A DNA stretch of 64,000 nt, taken from Porphyrobacter sp. AAP82 (lineage in GTDB: Bacteria; Pseudomonadota; Alphaproteobacteria; Sphingomonadales; Sphingomonadaceae). The stretch is from positions 1-64,000 of the forward strand of contig NZ_ANFX01000019.1 of NCBI RefSeq assembly GCF_000331285.1, read 5' to 3'. The notes under the pieces were generated by a model, which saw only the letters and a program-made list of their open reading frames with translations, searched no databases and was not told the DNA's origin. A program made the position numbers and the translations under genes. Of the stretch, positions 32,628-40,405 are shown piece after piece. Position 1 is the first letter of the stretch; every line of letters starts with the position of its first letter.

Positions 32628-33955
32628 GCCCCCAGCCAGCGATCGATCGTATCGTGGAAGAACCGCACCCGCGCCTCTTGGCCTGCGAGGTGCCCGCCCT
32701 TGTAGCCGCGCGAGCGCAATCCCTTCTGCTGCTCGCTCCAGATGCTCACATCCTGATCGATGCCCGGACCGCAGCTGAGTTCGCCCACCACCCCGCGCTG
32801 GTGCGGGACGGGGAGGGTGCGGTCGACCTCCTGCCCCATCGAATAGGCGTAGTAGCGTTGCGCGCCTTGGGGGAACCAGGTGAAATACCACAAGTCGAAA
32901 TAGCACCGCTCGGGGTCGGTCCTGTGCGGATCGGCGCGCAGCCAGATGCAGCCGTCGGGCTTCAGGCTGAAGCTGATGTTGGGGAAGATCGTGTAGTGGA
33001 AATGGTCGGTCAGCTGGGCATCGTGGAAGTGGCTGAAGTCGTAGCCCTTCTCCGCGCCTTTTGCGCGCTTGGCCTGCTGGAGCGCCTCGCGGATGCGCAG
33101 CGGATCATCGCGGAAGTCCTCGGGATCGAGGCCCCAATAGGTGAGTTCCGTCCGCATCATCTCGAGCACGGTGTCGGTGTGGCCCCGCAGGCTCCTTGAG
33201 GGCCGCGAGCCGGGCATGAACATCCGCGCATGGCCGTGCGGCGCGTAGAGATCGAACTGGCAGTCGCGGTAAGACTGCTCCATCACGAAGCGCGTCTGCG
33301 GGTGGACGAAGGGGAGGTGATAGGACTCGTTGAAATTGTCCTGCACGCACTTCCAGTTCCAGTCGCCCTCGAGCGTCACCCAGTGGGTGCGGTGCATCTC
33401 CTCCATGTTGTAGAGCGCGAGCTGCGGGCCGACCGGGCCGAGGTGATCCGCCAGAGGCGCGGCGTCAGGATCGAGATTGACCCAGACGAAGCTCGCAAAG
33501 ACCTCGCAAGCCACCTCCTCGAGCCGCACCTTCCCGCACGGATTGCCTCCCGCAAAGTCCTCCGGGCAGGGGACGAAATTGAGTTCGCCCTCGGAGGTGA
33601 AGCGCCAGCCGTGGTAGGAGCAGGCGAGGCGCTTGGAATGGCCCTCTTCCTCCATCACCAGCCGCTTTCCCCGGTGCGGGCAGACATTGTAGAAGGCGCG
33701 CACCACCCCGTCCTCGCCCCGCGTGACGAGGATGCTTTCGCGGCCGATATCGTAGGTGAAGAAATCGCCGGGCCTCGCCACTTGCGACGCGAGGCCGCCG
33801 ATCAGCCACGCTTTCGTCCAGATGCCGTCCCACTCGCGATCCATGAATTCGCGCGACCAGTAGCGGCTCCCGTCGATCGGCCGGTCGGAGAGGCGCGGCA
33901 TCGGCTGCGGGCGCACGTCGATCCGCTGCGGGGCGGGTGTGAGGAGCGTCGCCAT
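32624..33955 (-). CDS. Rieske non-haem iron oxygenase alpha subunit (first of two)
   Basis: This 443-residue protein has the Rieske [2Fe-2S] ligands Cys92-x-His94 (NVCPHRG) and Cys112-x2-His115 (ACSYHGW). The catalytic domain carries the mononuclear iron site DNFNESYHLPFVH with Asp206, His213 and His218. The mononuclear domain is of the ring-hydroxylating dioxygenase/large SRPBCC type, as in aromatic dioxygenases and KshA-like monooxygenases. No beta subunit, ferredoxin or reductase gene is adjacent. It lies 1 nt after the P450 gene, so both oxygenases are made together. Confidence 0.92.
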   Translation of the reverse strand: MATLLTPAPQRIDVRPQPMPRLSDRPIDGSRYWSREFMDREWDGIWTKAWLIGGLASQVARPGDFFTYDIGRESILVTRGEDGVVRAFYNVCPHRGKRLVMEEEGHSKRLACSYHGWRFTSEGELNFVPCPEDFAGGNPCGKVRLEEVACEVFASFVWVNLDPDAAPLADHLGPVGPQLALYNMEEMHRTHWVTLEGDWNWKCVQDNFNESYHLPFVHPQTRFVMEQSYRDCQFDLYAPHGHARMFMPGSRPSRSLRGHTDTVLEMMRTELTYWGLDPEDFRDDPLRIREALQQAKRAKGAEKGYDFSHFHDAQLTDHFHYTIFPNISFSLKPDGCIWLRADPHRTDPERCYFDLWYFTWFPQGAQRYYAYSMGQEVDRTLPVPHQRGVVGELSCGPGIDQDVSIWSEQQKGLRSRGYKGGHLAGQEARVRFFHDTIDRWLGA

Positions 33956-33956
33956 C

Positions 33957-35240
33957 TCAGCGCTTCCTCGGCTGGAACACGATGTTGAGCTGCTTCAGGC
34001 TGCGCAGCAGGAAGTGCGGGTGGTAGGTGAAGTCGTTCTGCCCTTCGGCAAAATCCATGTCCTCGAACCGGTCGACCACCGCCTGAAAGCCCCAGGTCAG
34101 CTCGCGCCGGGCGAGCGGGGCGCCGAGGCAGTGGTGCGTGCCCGAGCCGAACGCCATGTGCGCGCCCGCCTTGGGCCGGTCGAGATCGAGCTTTTCCGGG
34201 CATTCGAAAAAGCGTTCATCACGGTTGGCCGCGCCATAGCGGACGTTGACGACGCTGCCTGCCGGGATCGTCACCCCGGCCAGTTCGACGTCCGCATGGG
34301 TGAAACGCATCAGCGATTGCACCGGGCTTTCGAGCCTGAGCACCTCCTCGACGAAATTGCGCATGTGCCTGCCGGGATCGGCCTTGAGCTTTGCCCACAC
34401 GTCCTTGTTCTCGATCAGCAGCTTCATCCCCGCCGCGAGCGCATTGGTGGTGGTTTCCGAGCCGCCCACAAAGGTATCGGCCATCATCTCGGCGTGGAGT
34501 TCCTCGTCATTCAAGGGGCGCCCCCAGCCTTCGATCACGGTGTTGACCAGCACCGAGATGAGGCTGCCGTCCGGCTCCTCGCGCAGGCGTTCAAAGATCG
34601 GCTGGAAATAGTGCTGCGCCTCGATCTCGCGGTCGACCATTTCGAGGTGCTTGTCCTCGGGCAGCATCAGCGAGATGCGGTGGAAGAAGGCATCGGTCCA
34701 GCCCTTGATGCGCCACATGTCTTCCCGCTTGGCCCCCATCTGTTCGCCGATGATGAACAGCGGCAGGGGAACGCAGAACTGGCGCACCCAGTCGCAGCGG
34801 CCATCCTCGACGAAGGAGTCGATCAGTTCATAGGCAAGGGTTTCGACACGCGGGTCGATGTCCTTGATGCGGGATGGCTTGAAGGCCTCGTTGAACATCG
34901 CGCGCATCTGCTTGTGGTTCGGGTCATCACGCCCCGCCAGCGTCGGCGCGGGGAGCCAGCCCTTCTCGCGGAACCGCTCGGCGACCTTGCGCCCGCGCTC
35001 GGCATCGACGGGGCTGGCGCGCATCAGCTCGCTCAGGGCGGTCGAGGGGAAGCGGGCGGGGTCCATCAGCACCTCGCGCACATGGTCGTAGCGGCTCACC
35101 ACATAGATTGGCGTGCCTGGGATGTTGTAGACCGGCACCTCGTCGCGCAAGGTCTTGTAGGCATCATAGGGGCACTGCTGGAGCGCGGGATCGAACAGGT
35201 CGATCTGGGGCTGCCCCGAAACTTCCTTTTGGACGTTCAT
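33957..35240 (-). CDS. Cytochrome P450 (second of three)
   Basis: This 427-residue P450 has the I-helix GGSETTTN (259-266), Glu299-x-x-Arg302 in EEVLRLESP, and the haem loop FGSGTHHCLGAPLARRE with Cys371. It resembles the terpenoid/fatty-acid hydroxylase group of soluble class-I enzymes. ATG 35240 shares one base with the stop of the carboxymuconolactone-decarboxylase-like gene (TGATG), so translation is coupled. Operon order is CMD-P450-Rieske. Redox partners must come from elsewhere in the genome. Confidence 0.93.
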   Translation of the reverse strand: MNVQKEVSGQPQIDLFDPALQQCPYDAYKTLRDEVPVYNIPGTPIYVVSRYDHVREVLMDPARFPSTALSELMRASPVDAERGRKVAERFREKGWLPAPTLAGRDDPNHKQMRAMFNEAFKPSRIKDIDPRVETLAYELIDSFVEDGRCDWVRQFCVPLPLFIIGEQMGAKREDMWRIKGWTDAFFHRISLMLPEDKHLEMVDREIEAQHYFQPIFERLREEPDGSLISVLVNTVIEGWGRPLNDEELHAEMMADTFVGGSETTTNALAAGMKLLIENKDVWAKLKADPGRHMRNFVEEVLRLESPVQSLMRFTHADVELAGVTIPAGSVVNVRYGAANRDERFFECPEKLDLDRPKAGAHMAFGSGTHHCLGAPLARRELTWGFQAVVDRFEDMDFAEGQNDFTYHPHFLLRSLKQLNIVFQPRKR

Positions 35241-35827
35241 CAGCGCACCTCGATCTTTTCCGCGCCCCATGGTGCAATCGTCTCGGCGGTCTTGAACGCC
35301 TCGGGCAGCTCCTCGACCATGTGATAGGTCGCCGCGAGCCGCCCGAAGCCGACGAAGAAGGCGACCGTCATGCCCAGTTCCACGATCTGCGCCTGGCTGA
35401 AATGCTGGCGCAGGTCGGCATAGACCGCGTCGGTGATGGCAAGATGATCGGTCGCCATCAGCTCGCCGTAACGGATCGCGGCTTTTTCGGCCGCCGAGAG
35501 GTTTTCGGCCTCCTGCGGGCGTTCCAATGAGCACACGAGGCCCTCGGTCACGCCGTCGGCCACCGCGTCCGAATAGCGGATCGCCATGCACGAACGGCAC
35601 TGGTTGAAGAAGGCGACGCGCAGCCGCACCAGTTCGACCAGCCGTTCGGGCAGGGAGCGGTTGCGCTTCAGCGCCCCGCCGAAGCCCATCAGCCCCAGCG
35701 CCTGTTCGGGGCAATGCGCGAAGTAGCGGGTGAGGCCCTGTTCCAGATCGGTGAGGCCCGCCGGCTGGATCGCGGCGACAAGGCGCGCGTCCCACTGGTC
35801 GGGGGGAAGCTTCTCGATACGGCTCAC
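35240..35827 (-). CDS. Carboxymuconolactone decarboxylase/AhpD-like protein
   Basis: This 195-residue helical protein has the CMD fold with CRSCMAIRYSDAV. The redox pair CxxC of AhpD is present, but the downstream His position is Arg. The preceding ERLVELVRLRVAFFNQ matches the family. It could act as a peroxidase-like thiol protein or a decarboxylase. GTG 35827 is used, behind AGAGAGACC; no ATG is in frame nearby. It heads the CMD-P450-Rieske operon. Confidence 0.82.
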   Translation of the reverse strand: MSRIEKLPPDQWDARLVAAIQPAGLTDLEQGLTRYFAHCPEQALGLMGFGGALKRNRSLPERLVELVRLRVAFFNQCRSCMAIRYSDAVADGVTEGLVCSLERPQEAENLSAAEKAAIRYGELMATDHLAITDAVYADLRQHFSQAQIVELGMTVAFFVGFGRLAATYHMVEELPEAFKTAETIAPWGAEKIEVR

Positions 35828-35855
35828 AGGTCTCTCTCCCCATCCACGGCACTGG

Positions 35856-35863
35856 CATTTTCG
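35856..35863 (+). promoter_or_regulatory. Motif variant CATTTTCG near the CMD start
   Basis: CATTTTCG lies in the 133-bp divergent region between the CMD-like and P450 genes, but 29 bases from the CMD start rather than at the midpoint. It matches the recurrent motif in six of eight positions. Weak evidence. Confidence 0.2.
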
Positions 35864-35960
35864 CCCGTTTCCGTAGCGCCAAGGCTGCGGGACAACCCCT
35901 GCATCAGCAATTGGCGGATTCGCTAAGCGGCGAGGCGCCACCGCGCAGGGGAGAGGCGGA

Positions 35961-37271
35961 TTGCAGGCGGGACACCCTCGCACACTGGCCGATGTCGACC
36001 TGTTCGCTCCGGGCGCGCAGGAGCACTGGTATGCGGCCTATGCGATCCTCCACGAGGAGGCCCCGGTGCAGCGCCTGCCGGGCGAGGGGCTGACCCCGGG
36101 CACCGACGCCTTCGTCCTCACCAAATACGAGGACATTTCGCGGGTCGTGAAGGACTGGGACCGCTTCCTGCCGACGCTTTCGTTGCTGGTCGCGCATATC
36201 CAGGCCTCGGGCGAGATGCCGAGCCACATCCCCGATATCGACGCGATGGTGGCGAGCATCGTGTCGCTGCGCCCCGATCCTGCGCTGTGGCGCGCGCACA
36301 GGAAGGAACTGACCGATCCGTGGGTCGGCCCCGGCTGCACGCGGCACGCGGGGATGATTGCAGGGCATGTCGAGGATCTTGTCGCCGGGATGCTCGCCAA
36401 GGCCCGTGCGGGCGGGCCGGTCGATTTCGTCGCCGATTTCGCCCGGCCGCTGCCGCAGCGGGTGATGGCGAGCGTGCTGGGCTTTCCGGTGGAGGACGTG
36501 CCCAGCCTCGAACAATGGGGCAATGCGCAGGTCATGTCCTACGTGATCGGGACCACTCACAAGAACATCCTCACCCCCGAACAGAGCGCCGAGAAGTTCC
36601 GCTTGCTGGCCGGGATGAAGGAATATGTGGCGGAAAAGACACGCGAAAAGCGCGCCCGCCCGCAGGACGATATGATCAGCTTCCTCACGCAGGTCGAATA
36701 CCAGGCGCTGGGCCGCAAGCTCTCCGACGACGAGATCAATGGCGTGGTCTATGCGATGGTGATCGGCGGCCTGGAGACGACGCAATATGCGCTGGCCGAA
36801 CAGGCGCAATTGCTGTGCGAGCGGCCGGGGATGTTCGCGCAGCTTCGCAGCGATCGGGGTGCGATCCGCACCTTCATCGAGGAAGGGATGCGGCTGCGTT
36901 CGCCCACGCAGGGCCTCTCGACCCGCATCTGTGCTGCTGACGAGGTGTTTCAGGGCGTCGCCGTGCCCGCCGGATCGATGCTCCACCTGAGGTGGGCCGC
37001 TGCCAATATCGATGCCGACGAGTTCGAGGACCCGCTCGACCTCAAGCTGGATCGCAAGGCCGTCACCCGCCACTTGGCCTTCAGCCAGGGTCCGCGTTCG
37101 TGCCCGGGCTCGAACATCTCGCGTTTGGAACAGATGATCGCGTGGGAGAAGCTCTGCGATGCCTTCGCCGATCTCGCCTACGCGCCGGGCAACGACTTCC
37201 GCCATCAGGGCGGGATCATGCTCGGCATCTACCGGCTGATGCTCAACCTCACACCCACGGAGACACCCTGA
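35961..37271 (+). CDS. Cytochrome P450 (third of three)
   Basis: This 436-residue P450 begins at TTG 35961 behind GGGGAGAGG. It has the I-helix GGLETTQY (269-276), Glu308-x-x-Arg311 in EEGMRLRSP, and the haem loop FSQGPRSCPGSNISRLE with Cys381. The haem loop has CPGSNIS where the other two have CLGAPLA or CVGNMLS, so it belongs to a different subfamily. The gene heads the operon P450-ABM-SnoaL. It shares one base with the next start (TGATG). Confidence 0.92.
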   Translation: MQAGHPRTLADVDLFAPGAQEHWYAAYAILHEEAPVQRLPGEGLTPGTDAFVLTKYEDISRVVKDWDRFLPTLSLLVAHIQASGEMPSHIPDIDAMVASIVSLRPDPALWRAHRKELTDPWVGPGCTRHAGMIAGHVEDLVAGMLAKARAGGPVDFVADFARPLPQRVMASVLGFPVEDVPSLEQWGNAQVMSYVIGTTHKNILTPEQSAEKFRLLAGMKEYVAEKTREKRARPQDDMISFLTQVEYQALGRKLSDDEINGVVYAMVIGGLETTQYALAEQAQLLCERPGMFAQLRSDRGAIRTFIEEGMRLRSPTQGLSTRICAADEVFQGVAVPAGSMLHLRWAAANIDADEFEDPLDLKLDRKAVTRHLAFSQGPRSCPGSNISRLEQMIAWEKLCDAFADLAYAPGNDFRHQGGIMLGIYRLMLNLTPTETP

Positions 37272-37672
37272 TGGCCAGTCTGCTCGCCCATATCACGATC
37301 CAGCCCGGCAAGGAGGCCAAGTGGGAGGCGATCATGCACGACATGGTGCACCACACCTTCGGGACGGAAGAGGGCGTGCTGCGCTACGAATACTGGAAGG
37401 GGCAGGCGCCGCTGTCCTATTACTGCCTGCTCAGTTTCAGGGACAAGTGGGCCTTCTATCACCACCAGATGTCCGACCACCACGAGGGGCACGATTTCGC
37501 CGATGTGCTCGCCGGAATCACGCTCGAATATATCGACCCGGTCGAGGGCGCGGGCGGCGGGCTTCCGCACACCGAGGACCCCGCCCTGCCCGAGGATGCC
37601 AGCGAGGCGATGAAGACCGCGCAGGAACGCTTCCCGCTGTCGATCCCGGCATGGTGGGGGGCGCGCGCATGA
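37271..37672 (+). CDS. ABM-fold monooxygenase-like protein, second copy
   Basis: This 133-residue protein opens MASLLAHITIQPGKEAKWEAIMHDMVHHTFGTEEGVLRYEYWKG, the ferredoxin-like fold of the antibiotic-biosynthesis-monooxygenase family. A C-terminal extension EDPALPEDASEAMKTAQERF is not found in the copy at 28187. It probably oxidises or isomerises the P450 product. It is coupled to the P450 by TGATG and overlaps the SnoaL gene by 4 nt. Confidence 0.78.
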   Translation: MASLLAHITIQPGKEAKWEAIMHDMVHHTFGTEEGVLRYEYWKGQAPLSYYCLLSFRDKWAFYHHQMSDHHEGHDFADVLAGITLEYIDPVEGAGGGLPHTEDPALPEDASEAMKTAQERFPLSIPAWWGARA

Positions 37673-38202
37673 ACATCGAGGAAAAGCTCCGGGAACTGCT
37701 CGACCGTCAGGCGATCGGCGATCTCATCGCGCGCTATTCGCGCACGCTGGACTGGCTGGATGATGAAGGGCAGGCGGGCTGCTACTGGCCCGAGGCGCGC
37801 ATCGACTACGGTTTCTTCACCGGCACCGCGGCGGATTTCGTGCCGGTGGTGATGGCGGTGGAGCGTTCCACCGGGCGGCGCTGGCACATGCTCGCGCCCT
37901 TGTCGGTCCGGCTCACCGGCCCGACCACGGCGGAGGGGGAGTGCTACGGCATCGCCCTCGGCTTCCGGCGGGAGAGCGATGCGGAGCCCTACAAGGGCAA
38001 CATGTATGGCGGGCGCTATCTCGACACCTACGAGAAGCGCGGCACCGAAAACGGAGAGGAATGGCGCATCGCCAGCCGCCGCTACATCCTGGACTGGAGC
38101 ATGCCGATGCCGGACCAGCCCGACGCCGCGCCCAACGCCGCCTTCCCGCTGCCGATGCTGGATTTGCGCGAGAGCGGCCACCCGGATTACCGGCCCTTCT
38201 AG
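37669..38202 (+). CDS. SnoaL-like NTF2-fold protein
   Basis: This 177-residue protein starts MNIEEKLRELLDRQAIGDLIARYSRTLDWLDDEGQAGCYWPEARIDYGFFTG, a long SnoaL_4-type sequence with Tyr/Asp/His pocket residues as in scytalone-dehydratase-like enzymes. GGRYLDTYEKRG and EWRIASRRYILDW close the cone. A dehydratase or isomerase function downstream of the P450 is plausible. Last gene of the three-gene operon; a REP-like double hairpin follows immediately. Confidence 0.78.
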   Translation: MNIEEKLRELLDRQAIGDLIARYSRTLDWLDDEGQAGCYWPEARIDYGFFTGTAADFVPVVMAVERSTGRRWHMLAPLSVRLTGPTTAEGECYGIALGFRRESDAEPYKGNMYGGRYLDTYEKRGTENGEEWRIASRRYILDWSMPMPDQPDAAPNAAFPLPMLDLRESGHPDYRPF

Positions 38203-38292
38203 CCCCTTCCCTTGAGGGAAGGGGTCGGGGATGGGTGGTCCGCCGTCGACAGGGCAGAGCCCCCACCCCCGACCCCTCCCCAAGGGGAGGGG
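38203..38292. repeat. REP-like double hairpin element
   Basis: Two strong hairpins stand head to head: CCCCTTCCC-TTGA-GGGAAGGGG (38203-38224) and CCCCTCCCC-AA-GGGGAGGGG (38273-38292). The adjoining arms TCGGGGaTGGgTGG (38225-38238) and its inverse at 38263-38272 are also complementary, so the whole 90 bp is nearly palindromic. It lies between convergent genes. The layout resembles bacterial REP/BIME elements and would block transcription from both sides. Confidence 0.7.
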
Positions 38293-38308
38293 AGAAGGAC
38301 GTGTAGCC

Positions 38309-38659
38309 CTACTGCGCCGGGTCCATGTAATCGCGGTAATAGGTGAGCTTGCCGCCTTCGACCTTGTAGATGCCCACACCCCCGCGTGACGGCGCGCCTT
38401 CCATGTGCATCGTCCAGCGCGCCCACACGGCGTGATCGTCGCCGCAGATCTCGTCGACGGTGAAGTGGACCTTGCGCTCCCCCATCTCCTTCACCATCGT
38501 CGTCATGAACCCCATGATCGCCGCGCGCCCGCGATACTGGCCCCAGATCGGGTCTTCGAGGAACGCGTCCTCGGCGAAGAGATCGACGAGCCTGGTGTAG
38601 TCGCCGCTGTCCTGGATGCGCCAGAAATCCTCGATCACGCGCTGTGCCTCGCCTGCCAT
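38309..38659 (-). CDS. SnoaL-like/steroid isomerase-fold protein
   Basis: This 116-residue NTF2-fold protein opens RVIEDFWRIQDSGDYTRLVDLFAEDAFLEDPIWGQYRGRAAIMGFM. This resembles the ketosteroid-isomerase/SnoaL-type short form (DPIWGQYRG is the typical loop). It ends in KLTYYRDYMDPAQ. Isomerisation of a double bond would fit the pathway but is only inferred. Monocistronic and divergent from a CMD-like gene, with the recurrent motif midway. Confidence 0.78.
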   Translation of the reverse strand: MAGEAQRVIEDFWRIQDSGDYTRLVDLFAEDAFLEDPIWGQYRGRAAIMGFMTTMVKEMGERKVHFTVDEICGDDHAVWARWTMHMEGAPSRGGVGIYKVEGGKLTYYRDYMDPAQ

Positions 38660-38715
38660 GCCTGTGTCTCCCTTGCTGGCCGCAATCTGCCATGAGGCCG
38701 CTCGCCGCCCGCCTG

Positions 38716-38723
38716 TGAAAATG
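38716..38723 (-). promoter_or_regulatory. Recurrent midpoint motif, variant CATTTTCA
   Basis: CATTTTCA on the minus strand lies at the midpoint of the 120-bp divergent region, 57 bases from both start codons. Its spacing equals that at 26601 and 29002. Confidence 0.3.
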
Positions 38724-38779
38724 GCGAGGGTGTCGCAACGGCACCCTGCGGTATCTTCGTGCGGCAAAGGAGAGGCACC

Positions 38780-39313
38780 ATGTCGACCATCCCCCGCGTA
38801 TCCTCCGCGATTGCCGGAGAGCCTGCACATTTCGGCTCCGTCCTCGCCCGCCAGCCGGCCATCGCGGAGAGCTTCTTTGCGCTCTATGGCCGGTTCTGGG
38901 GCTCGGACGTGCTGGCGGCGCGGATCAAGGAGGTCGCGCGGATGCGCAATGCGCGCGTCACCGAATGCGGCTTCTGCCGCAATGTCCGCTTCGACAAGGC
39001 GGTGGCCGAGGGCCTCGGCGAAGAGGTGGTGGACGACATCACCGATGGCTACGAGACCAGCGCCCGGCTGACCGATGCCGAAAAGGCCGCGCTCAAGTTC
39101 ACCGATGCGCTGATCCACGATCCCGAACTGCTGACCGGCGATGCGAAGGCGGCCCTGCAACGCCACCTCACGCCCGCGCAGATCGCCGAACTTGGCCTTG
39201 GCGTGACGCTGTTCCTCGCGCTCGCCAAGGCGCTGATCACGATGGGGCTGGAGCCCGAGGCGATGGACCGCACCGTGCTGCCCACCCCGGCCGTGCTGGA
39301 GGCGGCGGAATGA
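38780..39313 (+). CDS. Carboxymuconolactone decarboxylase-like protein, second copy
   Basis: This 177-residue CMD-fold protein carries RIKEVARMRNARVTECGFCRNVRFDKAV. The CxxC pair is present and the following His of AhpD is again Arg, as in the 35240 copy. YETSARLTDAEKAALKFTDALI and QIAELGLGVTLFLALAKALI complete the fold. ATG 38780 follows AAAGGAGAGG. It overlaps the next gene by 4 nt. Confidence 0.82.
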   Translation: MSTIPRVSSAIAGEPAHFGSVLARQPAIAESFFALYGRFWGSDVLAARIKEVARMRNARVTECGFCRNVRFDKAVAEGLGEEVVDDITDGYETSARLTDAEKAALKFTDALIHDPELLTGDAKAALQRHLTPAQIAELGLGVTLFLALAKALITMGLEPEAMDRTVLPTPAVLEAAE

Positions 39314-39675
39314 GCGCCGTCTGCGCCGCGCTGGCGGCCGATCCGGTGCTCGCCCGCCACTATGCCGATTTCCGCGCCAAGACCGAAGCCGCGCTCGATC
39401 CGGCACTGGCGGCGCTGGTGCGGCAGGCGGTGGCGGCGGTTCATGGCATGGGCGACGCGCCCGACGAAAGCGGCCTCGATCAAGGCATCCGCACAATCCT
39501 TGCCTATGCGCGGCGGATGCCGTTCGAGCATACCGCGATCACCGATGCCGAAGCGGCGGCGGCGGTGGCGCATCTGGGCGAGGCGGGGTTCGTTGCCTTC
39601 TCGGTGCTCGCCGCGCTCGCCGATGCGGAGTGCCGGGCAGAGCAGGTCGGGTTGGCGGAGCTGGCGGGCGGCTAG
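39310..39675 (+). CDS. Hypothetical helical protein, possible degenerate CMD-like partner
   Basis: This 121-residue protein is alanine-rich and all-helical: LARHYADFRAKTEAALDPALAALVRQAVAAVHGMG and YARRMPFEHTAITDAEAAAAVAHLGEAGFVAFSVLAALADAECRAE. I do not recognise a family with confidence. Its length, helix pattern and position, overlapping the CMD-like gene by 4 nt, suggest a CMD-fold paralogue without the CxxC site that could form a heteromer with its neighbour. Confidence 0.55.
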   Translation: MSAVCAALAADPVLARHYADFRAKTEAALDPALAALVRQAVAAVHGMGDAPDESGLDQGIRTILAYARRMPFEHTAITDAEAAAAVAHLGEAGFVAFSVLAALADAECRAEQVGLAELAGG

Positions 39676-39888
39676 GAGAGTTGCGCAGCTGCGCTGCGGA
39701 GTTTCTCGCAGAGGCGCAGAGAAGAAAAGGGAGACGCGCAGGTGTCGCCCTGTGCCGAAGGCTCCTTGACGAATTGCGACGGCGCCGCGCGCCTGACGTC
39801 TTGATGAGGAATGCCGCTTCGCCGCGAGCGCAACATCTCTGCGCCTCTCTTTCCTCTGCGGTCTCTGCGGGAAACCCCTGTTCTTCTA
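39676..39888. repeat. Inverted-repeat element between convergent genes (copy A)
   Basis: The spacer starts GTTGCGCAGCTGCGCTGCG, then TTTCTCGCAGAGGCGCAGAGAA, and ends with CCTCTGCGGTCTCTGCGG-GAAACC near the downstream gene. The ends are inverted copies of each other (TCTCGCAGAG... and ...CTCTGCGAGA). Copy B at 42507 aligns along its whole length. The right end contains TTCTTCTA, whose CTA is the stop codon of the minus-strand VOC gene. Confidence 0.65.
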
Positions 39889-40404
39889 ATCCAATTCCCG
39901 CACCAGATCGCGCCCGTCCCAACCTTGCGCGGCGGCGGCGACGAAGTCGTAGAAGCCCGTCAGCTGCTCGGCCGGCTCATACAGCTCCAGCATGTGCCCG
40001 AGGCTCGTCCGGGTATCGACGAAGGCGAAAGCCGTGCCGCCTTGCGTGACCGATAGCTGCGCGAGCGGCGCGCCCTCGCCCTCGAAGCGCGCGATGGCTG
40101 CTGCGAGATCATCGACGAAGACCGCCGCATGGTGCAGCCCCTCGCGCAGCGAGCCGTGCGGAAACATCTCGTGCAGCGCGCTCTCGTCGGCGTTGTGCTG
40201 CACCACCAGCTCGATCATCACGCTGCCCCATTGGCCATAGGCGCTCGAATGGTCGAAGGGTCGCTCCACCCCGCGGTGCTGCGAGGATGCCAGCGCGACA
40301 TGGCGCAGCACGAAGAAGGGCCCCGATCCGAACGCCCGGTGATGCGCCTCGGCCGCCGCTTCAAGACTGTTCACCTTGTAAGCCAGCTGCCGGACGGGGA
40401 GCAC
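39886..40404 (-). CDS. VOC (glyoxalase/bleomycin-resistance fold) family protein
   Basis: This 172-residue protein has the paired beta-alpha-beta3 VOC modules: RQLAYKVNSLEAAAEAHHRAFGSGPFFV and, in the second half, LHHAAVFVDDLAAAIARFEGEGAPLAQ with FAFVDTRTSLGHMLELYEP. Histidine (HHAAVF) and glutamate (MLELY) are placed like VOC metal ligands. Members act as dioxygenases, epimerases or glyoxalases. It starts at GTG 40404, right after the acyl-CoA synthetase stop. The stop codon falls inside repeat copy A. Confidence 0.8.
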   Translation of the reverse strand: MLPVRQLAYKVNSLEAAAEAHHRAFGSGPFFVLRHVALASSQHRGVERPFDHSSAYGQWGSVMIELVVQHNADESALHEMFPHGSLREGLHHAAVFVDDLAAAIARFEGEGAPLAQLSVTQGGTAFAFVDTRTSLGHMLELYEPAEQLTGFYDFVAAAAQGWDGRDLVRELD

Positions 40405-40405
40405 C

